Positions 8,485 through 17,419 of a stretch of DNA of 64,000 bases are shown here, one piece after another. The translations under genes and the position numbers were made by a program. Within the stretch, counting starts at the first letter, position 1. The number at the start of each line of letters is the position of its first letter. Origin of the DNA: Dermatophilus congolensis. GTDB lineage: Bacteria; Actinomycetota; Actinomycetes; Actinomycetales; Dermatophilaceae. The notes beneath the pieces are model-generated. The model was given only the letters and a program-made list of their open reading frames with translations, ran no database searches and was not told where the DNA came from. The DNA lies in the NCBI GenBank assembly GCA_030538115.1, contig JAUNUP010000005.1:135379-199378 (forward strand), in the 5' to 3' direction.

Positions 8485-10128
8485 ATGCCAACAGCAACAA
8501 CGATCTCGAGCGAGTCCGCTACAAGTAACTCAACGGAACCTCAGCGTCCGTCGGGTCTTCTCCGTTCCGCCGCAGGTCGGCTCACTCTGACGCAGAAGGT
8601 GGTCGCCCCCGTCGTCGCCATGGCGATCGCGACCCTCATCATCGGCGGGCTCGCGATCGTGCGACTCGGCGATGTCGCGAGTGTCGGTGAGCGCATCCAG
8701 ACCGGGATGTCGGCGCTCATCAGCATCGAAGACGCGGCAGTGACGGCCAAGGCGATCGCGAACGATGAGCGCGGCTTCTTGCTCACCGGTGACAAGGAAT
8801 TCACTGACGAGATCGCTGAGCGCCGTGTCAAAGTCGACGCACTGCTCGACACTGCGGCGCAGGGCGTCCCTACGGCAGAGCACCGTGAGCAGATCGAGAA
8901 GCTGCGCGGTGAGATCCACGCCTGGAACAAGGCCCTCGACGCCGAGTTCGCGCTTTTCGCCACCGACCGGCCCGCGGCGACCGAAGCTGCGCTGGAGACG
9001 AACCGCAAGCTCCGCAAGACCTACGAGGACTCGTTCTCCGCGCTGATCACCTCGGTGGAGGAGCACCTGGCCTCCTCCGCGGATTTCGCCGGCACCGCGG
9101 CATCGAGCCGCATCGCCATCGTCGGCGTCACCCTGCTGGCCCTCGCGGCCGCCGGTTTGCTCGTTCTCTCGATCCGCCGCTCGGTGCGCGGCGGTACGCA
9201 GAAGGTGCTGGCCGACCTCGAGCGCGCCGCCTCCGGTGACCTGCGTGAGGTGGAGAAGCTCGATCGCGCCGACGAGATCGGCACGATCGCCGACCAGGTC
9301 GGCCACGTCGTCACGTCGCTGCGCACGACGCTCGGAGAAGTCGCGACCTCCTCGCGCGAGATGACCGACGAGGCCCGCTCGCTCGTGCGGATCAGCACCG
9401 ACATCGATGACAGCGCCGGCAACGCCGCCCGTCAGGCAGCCACCGCGGCCACGGCGTCGTCGGAGGTCACCCGCAATGTCGAGACCGTCGCCGCTGGGGC
9501 CGTGGAGATGGACGCCTCCATCCGGCAGATCGCCGAGAACGCCCGCGAGGCTGCGCGTATCGCGGCCGAGGCCGTGACGATGACCGAGAACACCACCGAC
9601 AGCGTCGAGCGGCTCCGTACGAGCTCCGCCGAGATCAGTGAGGTCATCAAGTCGATCACGAGCATCGCCGAGCAGACCAACCTGCTGGCTCTCAACGCGA
9701 CCATCGAGGCCGCTCGCGCCGGTGAGGCCGGCAAGGGCTTCGCGGTCGTCGCGGGCGAGGTCAAAGAGCTCGCCAACGAGACCAGCACCGCGACCGAAGA
9801 CATCACGCACCGGATCGAGCAGATCCAACGCGACGCCGCCGAGTCGACCTCCGCGATTCAGCAGATCGCCGAGGTCATCCGCCGCATCGACAATTACCAG
9901 AGCATCGTCTCGGCAGCGGTGGAGGAGCAGAGCAGCACCACCGCGGAGATGAGCCGCAGCATCGACGAGGCGATGCGCGCCTCCGGCGGTATCACCGACT
10001 CGATCGACACGGTGGCCATGTCGGCGAAGTCGACCACGGCGATCGCCTCCGAGACCCGCGGTTCGGCGACCAGGCTCGAATCGGTCGGTGCCTCGCTCGG
10101 CCGACTCGTGGGGTCGTTCAAGCTCTGA
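8485..10128 (+). CDS. Methyl-accepting chemotaxis protein
   Basis: 547-aa chemoreceptor. TM1 is near residues 40-60, then a helical ligand-binding domain (about 65-200) with the CHASE3-like pattern AIANDERGFLLTG. TM2 is at about 207-226, a HAMP domain follows (about 228-282), and a long coiled signalling domain carries the conserved hairpin tip EQTNLLALNATIEAARAGE. It should relay a periplasmic signal to CheA/CheW, none of which is in the window. This implies a motile or chemotactic organism. It stands alone between two strong terminators. The Shine-Dalgarno sequence before the ATG is weak. Confidence 0.93.
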   Translation: MPTATTISSESATSNSTEPQRPSGLLRSAAGRLTLTQKVVAPVVAMAIATLIIGGLAIVRLGDVASVGERIQTGMSALISIEDAAVTAKAIANDERGFLLTGDKEFTDEIAERRVKVDALLDTAAQGVPTAEHREQIEKLRGEIHAWNKALDAEFALFATDRPAATEAALETNRKLRKTYEDSFSALITSVEEHLASSADFAGTAASSRIAIVGVTLLALAAAGLLVLSIRRSVRGGTQKVLADLERAASGDLREVEKLDRADEIGTIADQVGHVVTSLRTTLGEVATSSREMTDEARSLVRISTDIDDSAGNAARQAATAATASSEVTRNVETVAAGAVEMDASIRQIAENAREAARIAAEAVTMTENTTDSVERLRTSSAEISEVIKSITSIAEQTNLLALNATIEAARAGEAGKGFAVVAGEVKELANETSTATEDITHRIEQIQRDAAESTSAIQQIAEVIRRIDNYQSIVSAAVEEQSSTTAEMSRSIDEAMRASGGITDSIDTVAMSAKSTTAIASETRGSATRLESVGASLGRLVGSFKL

Positions 10129-10168
10129 GGCGTCGCCGACGAGAAGCTCACGACAGCTCACGACATGC

Positions 10169-10208
10169 CGAAGGCCGGGCCCGGAATCGATTCCGGGCCC
10201 GGCCTTCG
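10169..10208 (+). terminator. Hairpin terminator between chemoreceptor and tlpA-like gene
   Basis: Perfect 18-bp inverted repeat CGAAGGCCGGGCCCGGAA with a TCGA loop. It can serve the chemoreceptor gene and, on the opposite strand, the end of the cytochrome maturation operon. Confidence 0.9.
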
Positions 10209-10222
10209 TGCGCTGGTCGAGG

Positions 10223-10876
10223 TCACATGATCTTGCCGAGGGAATCGGCGATCGCCTCTTCGTTGAGGATGCCGACCTTCATGTCCTGGATGTTTCCTTC
10301 ACGGTCGATGAAGAAGTGCGCAGGGATGCCCATGACCCGGTAGGCGGAGGCCACGGTCGTCTGCGGATCGGGGATGCTCGGAAAGTTCAGGCCCAGCCGG
10401 TTGTTGAACTCGGTCACCCGGGTCGAATCCTCGGAGAGGTAGAGGCCCACGACCTGCAGGCCGTTCGCCTTCTCCTTCTCGTACGTCGTCTGGATGTCAG
10501 GGAATTCGACGCGGCAGGCCGAACACCACGACGCTCCGAAGGTCAGCCACACGGGCTTGCCGCGCAACTTGCTCAGGGTGACGGGCGTGCCATCGACGGT
10601 GTGCGCCGAGAAGTCCTGCGCCGCCGCTCCGACCTCAGGAGGCGGGCCGGTCTGAGCGCCCGACAGTTCGACGGCCGTCACACCGGCTGACTCGGCCTGC
10701 ATGTCTTCGCTGCCGCCGCTTTGCGACTGCTGCACGAAGTACGCGCCGATGATGACGAGGGCCAGCGTCGCGGCCAGCACACCGAACGTGCCGAACCTGC
10801 TGTTCCTCAGCTTCGAACGCCAATCAGAGGGCGTCTGCGCCTGCGGGGGCGCTTGCGTGGTCTGGTCGCTGCTCAT
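10223..10876 (-). CDS. resA: TlpA/ResA-like thiol-disulfide oxidoreductase for cytochrome c maturation
   Basis: 217-aa membrane-anchored thioredoxin-fold protein: an N-terminal helix (about residues 29-47) and an extracytoplasmic redoxin domain with active site WCSAC (Cys118 and Cys121) and the cis-proline segment GIPAHFFID. ResA-type proteins reduce the CXXCH cysteines of apocytochrome c before heme attachment. The ATG at 10876 overlaps the ccsB stop by one base (TGATG); the longer frame upstream is inside ccsB and was rejected. It is the last gene of the operon that begins at 15331, and sits near the five-heme NrfA and four-heme NrfH that need this machinery. Confidence 0.92.
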   Translation of the reverse strand: MSSDQTTQAPPQAQTPSDWRSKLRNSRFGTFGVLAATLALVIIGAYFVQQSQSGGSEDMQAESAGVTAVELSGAQTGPPPEVGAAAQDFSAHTVDGTPVTLSKLRGKPVWLTFGASWCSACRVEFPDIQTTYEKEKANGLQVVGLYLSEDSTRVTEFNNRLGLNFPSIPDPQTTVASAYRVMGIPAHFFIDREGNIQDMKVGILNEEAIADSLGKIM

Positions 10877-11808
10877 CAGGCGTACGCGTGCAGTCCGCCG
10901 AAGAACAGGTTGCCGAAGTACGTGAGCATCACGGCGATGAACGCGACGATGAGCAGCCACGCAGAGCGGTCTCCACGCCAGCCGCGCGAGACGCGGGCGT
11001 GCAGGTACGCGCCGTAGATGAGCCACGTGACCAGGGCCGCGGTCTCCTTCGGGTCCCAGCTCCAGTACCGGCCCCAGGCGATGTCGGCCCAGATGGCGCC
11101 GAGCACAATCATCACGGTGAGGAACGGGTACGAGAACACCGCTGCGCGGTAGCCGAGCTCGTCGAACAGCTCACGGCGCGGAGTGAGGCGGGCCAGCGGG
11201 GAGTTCGCGAGGCGGGGCTGCAGCAGGTACAGCACGGCGGCGCCGAACGACACGGCCGCAGCACCGTAGGCGATCATCGCGGTTGCGACGTGCAGGGTGA
11301 GCAGGAAGTTGTTCTGCAGCGCCGGGATCAGCGGCTTCACCGACGCGTCGAGGGTGTCGGCGTAGAGCAGCAGGGCGAGCGCGACCGGCAGCGTGACAAT
11401 GGCGAGCAGGCGCACCTTGTAGCGCCACTCGAAGTAGGCGTAGGCGGCGATGATGCCCCACGCGAACGAGACGGCGAACTCGTACTGGTTCGTGAACGGG
11501 CCGTGCCCGGTGACGATGCTGCGTGCGATGAGCGAGATCGTCAGGGCGATGAGGCCGAGCTGGTTGAGCTTCTCCGCGTACCACATGACGCCGTGCGCGC
11601 GACGTGCCGTCGCGGCGGGGTTCACGGGGTCCCGGTCGAGCGTCGCCACACCACCGGCGCGGCCGGAGGCGACCTTCTGCCGCTGCACGGACTCCACCTG
11701 GTTGCGGCTGGTCAGCGACGCCACGATGTAGCACACCAGGGCGGCCGCGACCAGGATCGTCGTCGCGATGACGAGTAACTGTGAGACGTCGTACCACATG
11801 TCGTTCAT
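10876..11808 (-). CDS. ccsB: Cytochrome c biogenesis protein CcsB (heme exporter/ligase subunit)
   Basis: 310-aa polytopic membrane protein with about eight hydrophobic helices. The WWD-type heme-binding signature is visible as WGRYWSWDPKETAALVTW, with histidines in flanking helices. CcsB (CcsA/ResC family) forms, with ResB, the System II synthetase that exports heme and attaches it to apocytochrome c. The gene lies ten bases downstream of resB and overlaps resA, consistent with one complex. The start is ATG at 11808. Confidence 0.95.
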   Translation of the reverse strand: MNDMWYDVSQLLVIATTILVAAALVCYIVASLTSRNQVESVQRQKVASGRAGGVATLDRDPVNPAATARRAHGVMWYAEKLNQLGLIALTISLIARSIVTGHGPFTNQYEFAVSFAWGIIAAYAYFEWRYKVRLLAIVTLPVALALLLYADTLDASVKPLIPALQNNFLLTLHVATAMIAYGAAAVSFGAAVLYLLQPRLANSPLARLTPRRELFDELGYRAAVFSYPFLTVMIVLGAIWADIAWGRYWSWDPKETAALVTWLIYGAYLHARVSRGWRGDRSAWLLIVAFIAVMLTYFGNLFFGGLHAYA

Positions 11809-11818
11809 GTCGACCTAC

Positions 11819-13351
11819 CTACTTAACGTTGCCGCCGACGGCGGGCTGGGAGTCTGACGGCTGTGCCGCCGTGGTGTGAATGTCGTCGACGATCTCGTCG
11901 ACGGTGCGGGCGAAGATGTAGTCGTGGCGGTCGGCCGAGGCCAGACGGAGCCGCGATCCGGCGCCTGAGGGCGTGACCCGCACCCAGATGCGCCGGTGCT
12001 TGAGGCCCATCGTGATGAAGGTGCCGAGGCAGAGCAGCGCCGAACCGATCCAGATGAAGATGGCACCCCGGTCGCGGGCGACCATCATGCCGGTGTACTG
12101 CTTCTCGCGCTCGAACGTGACGGTCATGCCCGCGACCTGCGCCGGAACACCCTGGTCGATGAGCTTGGAGTCGATCGAGAGCTCCTGGTCGGCCGGGTAC
12201 ACGTCGACCTGCATCTGGCCCGGGCCGATCTGCGAGTCGGCACGCCCGGAGGCGGCACCCACGACGAAGACCTCGAGGTTCTGATCGGGCAGAGGCAGTT
12301 TGCCGAACACGTTCATGCCGCTGTCGGTCGTGTACTGCAGCGGAACGCCGCCCTCGTAGATGACCTTGCCCGTCGAGTCGGCGATGCGCATCGACGCGGC
12401 GACACCGAACGACGCCTGGTAAAACGCCACGCCCTTGTACCGCAGGGGCTCGTTGACGCGGATCTGCTTGGCCGCGACCTCGGTTCCGTTCTCGAACAGG
12501 GTGATGTCGGCGACGTAATCGCTGGGCCGGCCATCGGGGTAGTACTTGTCGGCGAACGAGTTGACCCGCACGGTCATACCGGTCTCGTGCCCGATCGGGG
12601 CGGTGTCGCCGACGGTGACCGGGAAGTTCGAGACACGGAAGCCGAACATCGAGGTCACCAGAACGCCGAGCAGAATGATGATGAAGCTCAGGTGGGCGAT
12701 GGCCGTTCCGAACGGCGCCCAACGGAACTTGTCGGCGTAGAACGAGCCGTTCAGGTCTCTCTCGTCGGACACGATGCGGTACTTGCGGGCCCGCAACTGG
12801 TCGGCGGCAGCGGTGAAGACCTCGTCGGGGCTTGCGTCGACCTGCACGTCGTGACCGATGGTCGCGTGGTTGAAGAAGCCCTCACCGGCGTGCACGATCG
12901 GGCGGGTCGCCCGCTGCCAGATCTGGGGCAGGCGGTGCAGGGTGCAGGCCGTGATGCTCAGAGCCAGCATCACCGAGGTGATGACGAACCAGATCGACCC
13001 GAACACGTTGAACAGCCCGAGCGTGTTGAGCACGTTGGTCCAGCCGCCGTACCGGGGACGCACCGTCTCGAGCCACCGCGCGAACATGTCGGGGTCGCCG
13101 CGCACCGGCTCCGGCGCCTGCTGCAGCAACACGCCGAGCAGCGAGAGAAACGCCATCGCGAGGATGATGCCCAGGCCGGTCTGCTTGTTGTAGAAGAACG
13201 CGTTGACCTTGTGGAAGAGCCGACCCATCGACATCTCGGTGCCGGTATTGCGCGGGCCCACCGGGGCACCGTTGTCGGGGGCGAACTCGTCGAAGTCCGA
13301 CCGTGATTGGGCCTGTGGTGCCTGGGGGGCGTCAGGTTTCACTGAAGTCAT
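11819..13351 (-). CDS. resB: Cytochrome c biogenesis protein ResB/Ccs1
   Basis: 510-aa ResB-domain protein. It has three N-terminal transmembrane helices (FYNKQTGLGIILAMAFLSLLG; FGSIWFVITSVMLALS; a third near residue 225), a large extracytoplasmic domain and a last helix near residue 435. ResB partners with CcsB for covalent heme attachment. The first 40 residues are a hydrophilic Pro/Asp-rich extension. It is the central gene of the minus-strand operon ccdA-resB-ccsB, ten bases after the ccdA stop. Confidence 0.94.
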   Translation of the reverse strand: MTSVKPDAPQAPQAQSRSDFDEFAPDNGAPVGPRNTGTEMSMGRLFHKVNAFFYNKQTGLGIILAMAFLSLLGVLLQQAPEPVRGDPDMFARWLETVRPRYGGWTNVLNTLGLFNVFGSIWFVITSVMLALSITACTLHRLPQIWQRATRPIVHAGEGFFNHATIGHDVQVDASPDEVFTAAADQLRARKYRIVSDERDLNGSFYADKFRWAPFGTAIAHLSFIIILLGVLVTSMFGFRVSNFPVTVGDTAPIGHETGMTVRVNSFADKYYPDGRPSDYVADITLFENGTEVAAKQIRVNEPLRYKGVAFYQASFGVAASMRIADSTGKVIYEGGVPLQYTTDSGMNVFGKLPLPDQNLEVFVVGAASGRADSQIGPGQMQVDVYPADQELSIDSKLIDQGVPAQVAGMTVTFEREKQYTGMMVARDRGAIFIWIGSALLCLGTFITMGLKHRRIWVRVTPSGAGSRLRLASADRHDYIFARTVDEIVDDIHTTAAQPSDSQPAVGGNVK

Positions 13352-13361
13352 GGAGAGCTCC

Positions 13362-14201
13362 TCACACGCCGGGCGGCACGGGTAGCAGGCCGGTGAAGCG
13401 GCCGAAGAGGTCGGTGATCATGAGGAAGCCGGTGAGGATGAGGAACGATCCGGCGACGAACGAGACGATGGCCTGGTGGTTGCGCAGCTTGCCGAGGTGG
13501 CGGGCCACATCGGTGGCGCCGACCGCGACGAGCACGAACGGGATGCCGAGCCCCAGGCAGAACGCGAGGAGCAGCACGGTGCCCTGTGCGACGCTGTCGC
13601 CGACGGAGGCCAGGCCGATGACGCCTCCGAGGATCGGGCCGATGCACGGAGTCCAGCCGGCGCCGAAGGCCAGGCCGAGCAGCACCGACCGGCGGTAGCT
13701 GGGCGCGAGCTGGCTGGGCGGAGGCGGAGCAGCTGCCCGCTCCTTGGTCGCGGTGGCGGCACCGGAGCTGCTGCCCCCGGCCGCCGCGGTCTGCCCACCG
13801 GATCCACGACCCGCGCCTCCACCGGAGGCCGCAACGACGCTCTGCAGCGAGATGCTCTTCTGGCGCTGGAGGAACGGGATCTCGATGAGGCCGGCCACGT
13901 GCAGGCCCATGACGATGAGCAGGGCACCGCCGACGATCCGCAGGGTGTTGCGGTAGTCGCCGATGGCGTAGCCGATGAGACCGATGGACGCCCAGAGGGT
14001 GACGAACACGGCCGAGAAGCCGACGACGAACACGAACGCGTGGGATGCGGCCGTGAGCCGCTGTTCGCGGGTCACCTTGCCCTGCGGTGCCTGGTCACCG
14101 AGCAGGTAGGCCACGAAAACGGGCACGACGGGCAAGAAGCATGGCGACGCGAACGACAGGATGCCGGCGACGAGCGCGATCGGGATGGTCAGGCCGGTCA
14201 T
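13362..14201 (-). CDS. ccdA: CcdA-type transmembrane thiol-reductant transporter
   Basis: 279 aa, six predicted helices. The paired conserved prolines and cysteines of the CcdA/DsbD family are seen in LSFASPCFLPVVPVF and AGWTPCIGPILGG. It carries electrons from cytoplasmic thioredoxin to ResA for apocytochrome reduction. An unusual Gly/Ser/Ala/Pro-rich loop of about 55 residues lies in the middle of the protein. The start ATG at 14201 overlaps the TPR gene stop (ATGA), so the two are translationally coupled; an 89-codon upstream extension in the same frame is TPR coding sequence. Confidence 0.93.
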   Translation of the reverse strand: MTGLTIPIALVAGILSFASPCFLPVVPVFVAYLLGDQAPQGKVTREQRLTAASHAFVFVVGFSAVFVTLWASIGLIGYAIGDYRNTLRIVGGALLIVMGLHVAGLIEIPFLQRQKSISLQSVVAASGGGAGRGSGGQTAAAGGSSSGAATATKERAAAPPPPSQLAPSYRRSVLLGLAFGAGWTPCIGPILGGVIGLASVGDSVAQGTVLLLAFCLGLGIPFVLVAVGATDVARHLGKLRNHQAIVSFVAGSFLILTGFLMITDLFGRFTGLLPVPPGV

Positions 14202-15331
14202 GGTGTGCTCTGCGCGGGTGCGGGGGTGCCCGGCGTGGCGGTACCCGTGTTGGTGCCTGCGGTGGTGCCCATGGTCGGGGCGTTCTTGAGCCGGTCGAGG
14301 TGAGCGGTCGCGGTCTTCGCGAGTTCGGTGTTCGGTGCCAGTTCGGCGACCTTGGCCCACTCCGCCTCGGCCTGGTCGAGCTGCGGCGGGGTCTTGGAGA
14401 GGTACAGGAAGCCCATGTTGTAGTGCGACTCGGCGTTCTTCGGGTCGATCTTCTGCACCTCGCGCCACTGCTTCTCGGCCTCGGCCATGTCACCGCTGTT
14501 GAACTTGGCGGCGCCGAGCGCGAGGCGAGCCTCGGTGTCCTTGGGCGTGATCTCGATGACCTTGGACTGCCAGACGGCGGCGTTCGTGAAGTCGGCGGCA
14601 CCGAAGTACATGTTCGCCAGCTCACGCATCGAGGCGGTGTCCTTCGGGTTCGCCTCGACCTTCGCCGTGAACTCCTTGATCTTGGCCGGGTCGACGGGGA
14701 TCGGGGTCGCCCCCATCGCCGCCGCTGCATCGGCCGAAGCAGTGGGAGACGAACCGGCCTGCGTCGACTCGTCGCCGCCTCCGCCCATGAAGTAGACGCC
14801 GATGACGACAGCCACGGCCAGCAGCGCGAGCAGAAGAACAGTCGTGGGGTTCTTGCCCTGCTTGCCCGTGACGACCGGCGCCGCGGGGGCGGCTGCGCGC
14901 GCGGGGGGCGCAGTGTCGATGACGTCGTCGTCGAAGTGCTGTGCCGCCATGCGGTCGTCCGCGAGCCCCATCGAAGCGGCAGAGCCGGCAGCGGCAGCAG
15001 AGCCGGCGCCGGAGGTCGTCGCTGCGGCACTCACGGGCGCGGCCTCGGCCGCTGCGCGAGGCACATCGGCAGCGCGGGCCGAGGCGAGCGCCTCCTGCGC
15101 GTCTACGTCAGGGTCGAGGAGCGCGGCCTTCGCCGTGTCGGCGGCATCCGCCTGCCGACGCGCCCACGGCTGCAACACGAGAGGAGCGCTGCCGAGAAAA
15201 CTGACCAGCCGTTCGTGAGTCGCCTCGATGTCTTCGGTCGAGGCACCGGAGGGCAGCCCGAGCCAAGCGAGCACCTGATCCTGGTGCGTCTCGTCGGTGC
15301 TGCTGGGGGATCCGGGGCGCTCACTGTTCAC
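14198..15331 (-). CDS. Tetratricopeptide-repeat membrane protein of the cytochrome c maturation operon
   Basis: 377 aa. An N-terminal cytoplasmic domain (about residues 18-75) looks like a small helical J-like module. An Ala/Ser-rich linker, one transmembrane helix (TTVLLLALLAVAVVIGVYFMGG, about 181-202) and an extracytoplasmic TPR array (about 245-355) follow. The TPR part recalls CcmH/NrfG-type chaperones that hold apocytochromes, which suits its place at the head of the ccdA-resB-ccsB-resA operon; that role is inferred. The start is GTG and the stop overlaps ccdA. The C-terminus is Thr/Pro-rich. Confidence 0.85.
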   Translation of the reverse strand: MNSERPGSPSSTDETHQDQVLAWLGLPSGASTEDIEATHERLVSFLGSAPLVLQPWARRQADAADTAKAALLDPDVDAQEALASARAADVPRAAAEAAPVSAAATTSGAGSAAAAGSAASMGLADDRMAAQHFDDDVIDTAPPARAAAPAAPVVTGKQGKNPTTVLLLALLAVAVVIGVYFMGGGGDESTQAGSSPTASADAAAAMGATPIPVDPAKIKEFTAKVEANPKDTASMRELANMYFGAADFTNAAVWQSKVIEITPKDTEARLALGAAKFNSGDMAEAEKQWREVQKIDPKNAESHYNMGFLYLSKTPPQLDQAEAEWAKVAELAPNTELAKTATAHLDRLKNAPTMGTTAGTNTGTATPGTPAPAQSTP

Positions 15332-15802
15332 GGCGCCTCCTCCTGATCGCTACTCGGTTCGGTCGACCCACTTCGGGCCTATCTCAACCCTGTCGTCCCG
15401 GCCGTTCCCGATCCATCCGTCGCACGGCACGTTTGAGATAGAGCTGATCTGCGGAAACACCGAAAGGCACAGGCCTAGGCATATGCCCCGCTGTACCCCT
15501 CTCCGCTGGGTACATATGCCCCGTTCGATATACCCCGACTGTGCCTTCGCCCCATATTTCACGGCCGGTTCCGGGCATGACCTGGGCTTCTGTCGTCGGC
15601 CACGCTGCCCGTGCGCGCCCCGCCCCTGTGACTGCTGCGGCTAGGCGTAGGCACCAGGTAGACCGGGTAGACCAGTCGGGGCTGTGCAGGCACAGCAATC
15701 GGCCCCCGACCGTGTTGGTCGGGGGCCGATTGCTCTATCGCTGTCAGTCGGGCTCCACTCCTGTCGCTCGACTCAGCCTGTACGTCGCCGTCGCTACCTC
15801 AC
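15332..15802. promoter_or_regulatory. Intergenic region upstream of the cytochrome maturation operon
   Basis: A 471-base gap between the TPR gene start and the nrfA stop. At 15480-15536 it holds two imperfect direct repeats, each CATATGCCCCG then TACCCC, with 3 or 7 bases between. The element GGGTACATATGCCCC (15508-15522) resembles one upstream of nrfH. TACCCCT at 15494-15500 fits the NarL heptamer consensus TACYYMT. A terminator hairpin for nrfA is at 15694-15734. No ORF is convincing. Confidence 0.5.
15694..15734 (-). terminator. Hairpin terminator downstream of nrfA
   Basis: Perfect 18-bp inverted repeat AGCAATCGGCCCCCGACC with a five-base loop, about 70 bases beyond the nrfA stop on the minus strand. 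Confidence 0.85.
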
Positions 15803-17410
15803 TCAGGGTGTGGTGGCAGCTGCGGTGGCCGTGGCCGTCGGCGTCGGGGTGGTACCCGGCGTGGCGGTAGCAGCCGGGGCCGAAGCCGGAGCCGGAGCCT
15901 TCGGAGCCAGCGTTCCGGCCTGGCCGAGCGGCGGGATCGTCGGGGTCGACGTCTGGCCCTTCGGCATCGGGCTCGGAGCCGGGCCGGCCTGGTCGGGGCC
16001 GGGCTGGGTCGGAGGCGTGGTCACTGCACCCTTGAGGGCGAGCTGGCCCTTGCGAGCCGCATCGATCGCCTGAGCGAAGATCTGCTGGCTGTACGCGGGA
16101 GCGTGGAAGCCGTAGCCGTTCTCGGAGTACAGGTAGTCGTTGTAGAAGTTCGCGACGCGGTGGTACTGGCGAGCCAGGACGATCCGGTCTGCCGGGGTGC
16201 CATCCGTCTGCGCCTTCTCCAGGTCGGCGATCAGGGCCATGAGCGCGTCCATGGACTCGTCACGAGTCTGGATGAACGTGTTCTGGATGTTCGCGACGCG
16301 GGTCTTGAGCTCTGCCTCGGGCACGTTGTGGCACGTCTGGCAGGAGTTGTTGACCGCGAGCATCGGGCTCTGGATCTGGTGGTCGCTGATCTTCGCGGAG
16401 CCTTCACGCTTGTACGGCATGTGGCAGTCTGCACAGCTCACGCCTGCCTGGCCGTGAATACCGTTGTACGACAGGTCGAACTCGGGGTGCTGAGCCTTGA
16501 GGATCTTCGTACCGGTGGTCGTGTGCGTGAAGTCGATGTGGTCGGCGGAGTCGGCCATGATCTGGTCGATCTTGATGCCCTTGGCCCACGGGAAGCGCAG
16601 CGTCTTGTCGGGGCCGTCGAAGTAGTACTCGACGTGGCACTGACCGCAGACGAACGTACGCATCTCGGCCGGCGTGGCGTCGGCGTTGACGTCGTAGTCC
16701 TTGACGCCCTGCGAAGCCTTGAGCTCCTTCATACCCGTGACGAACGCGGGACGCGTGACGCGCAGCGCCATCGTCTTCGGGTCGTGGCAGTCGATGCAGC
16801 CGACGGGGTGCTCGGCGTAAGCGGTCGCCTCGGAGTACGTCATCTTGTTCATCGCCACGAAGCCCGCGTTACGGTCTCCGTTGCCCAGCTCGTCCATGAT
16901 CGGAACCGTGGACGCGTGGCAGTTGAGGCAGGTGCCGGGCTGCGCGAACTCGGTGACGCGGCGGGTGAGCCGCTGGTCTTCGAGCATGTACGCGTGGCCG
17001 CGTGCCTCGCGGTAGTCGACCGCGAACGCGTAGCCGAGCCACATGGTGGTCAGGCGCGGGTCGTGCTCAATACGGCTGGCAGTACCCGTGTGGGTCTTGC
17101 CGTCTGCCGTCTTGATCTCGACCGGCTTCGAACCGCCGTGCTCGGTCGGGGTCATCTCGCTGGTCGCCTTCCAACCCTCGTACTGCAGGGGGAAGTTCTG
17201 ACCCCACACCGCCGGGTCGTACGACTTCTCGTCGAGCTGAACCTTCGTGTACGCGTACTGCTCACCCTCGCTCTGACGCTCGAGGATGTTGACGAGCAGT
17301 GCCGTCATTCCCATGGTCACCAAGGCGACGAGGCCGATGGCAGCTACGAGCAGCCACCTGCGGCCTCCGCGCTGGCGGCCTGATTGCTCTTGTTGCGTGC
17401 TAGTACTCAT
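15803..17410 (-). CDS. nrfA: Ammonia-forming cytochrome c nitrite reductase, catalytic subunit NrfA
   Basis: 535 aa. It has five CXXCH c-heme sites at about residues 161, 205, 255, 326 and 357. The second Cys pair onward matches NrfA closely: CGQCHVEYYF carries the active-site Tyr, AQHPEF the Gln-His pair, and GVSCADCHMP heme 4. NrfA reduces nitrite to ammonium with six electrons outside the membrane. The first (catalytic) heme is bound by CLNCH rather than the usual CXXCK, so the distal lysine ligand is replaced. An N-terminal helix (about 19-41) acts as an export signal or membrane anchor. The last 75 residues or so are a Pro/Ala/Thr-rich tail. The start could also be GTG 17419, which abuts the nrfH stop. 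Confidence 0.95.
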   Translation of the reverse strand: MSTSTQQEQSGRQRGGRRWLLVAAIGLVALVTMGMTALLVNILERQSEGEQYAYTKVQLDEKSYDPAVWGQNFPLQYEGWKATSEMTPTEHGGSKPVEIKTADGKTHTGTASRIEHDPRLTTMWLGYAFAVDYREARGHAYMLEDQRLTRRVTEFAQPGTCLNCHASTVPIMDELGNGDRNAGFVAMNKMTYSEATAYAEHPVGCIDCHDPKTMALRVTRPAFVTGMKELKASQGVKDYDVNADATPAEMRTFVCGQCHVEYYFDGPDKTLRFPWAKGIKIDQIMADSADHIDFTHTTTGTKILKAQHPEFDLSYNGIHGQAGVSCADCHMPYKREGSAKISDHQIQSPMLAVNNSCQTCHNVPEAELKTRVANIQNTFIQTRDESMDALMALIADLEKAQTDGTPADRIVLARQYHRVANFYNDYLYSENGYGFHAPAYSQQIFAQAIDAARKGQLALKGAVTTPPTQPGPDQAGPAPSPMPKGQTSTPTIPPLGQAGTLAPKAPAPASAPAATATPGTTPTPTATATAAATTP

Positions 17411-17419
17411 ACCTCTCAC

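Noticed and set aside
14202..14468. N-terminal extension of ccdA
   Set aside because: It runs out of frame through the TPR gene; the real start overlaps that gene's stop as ATGA.
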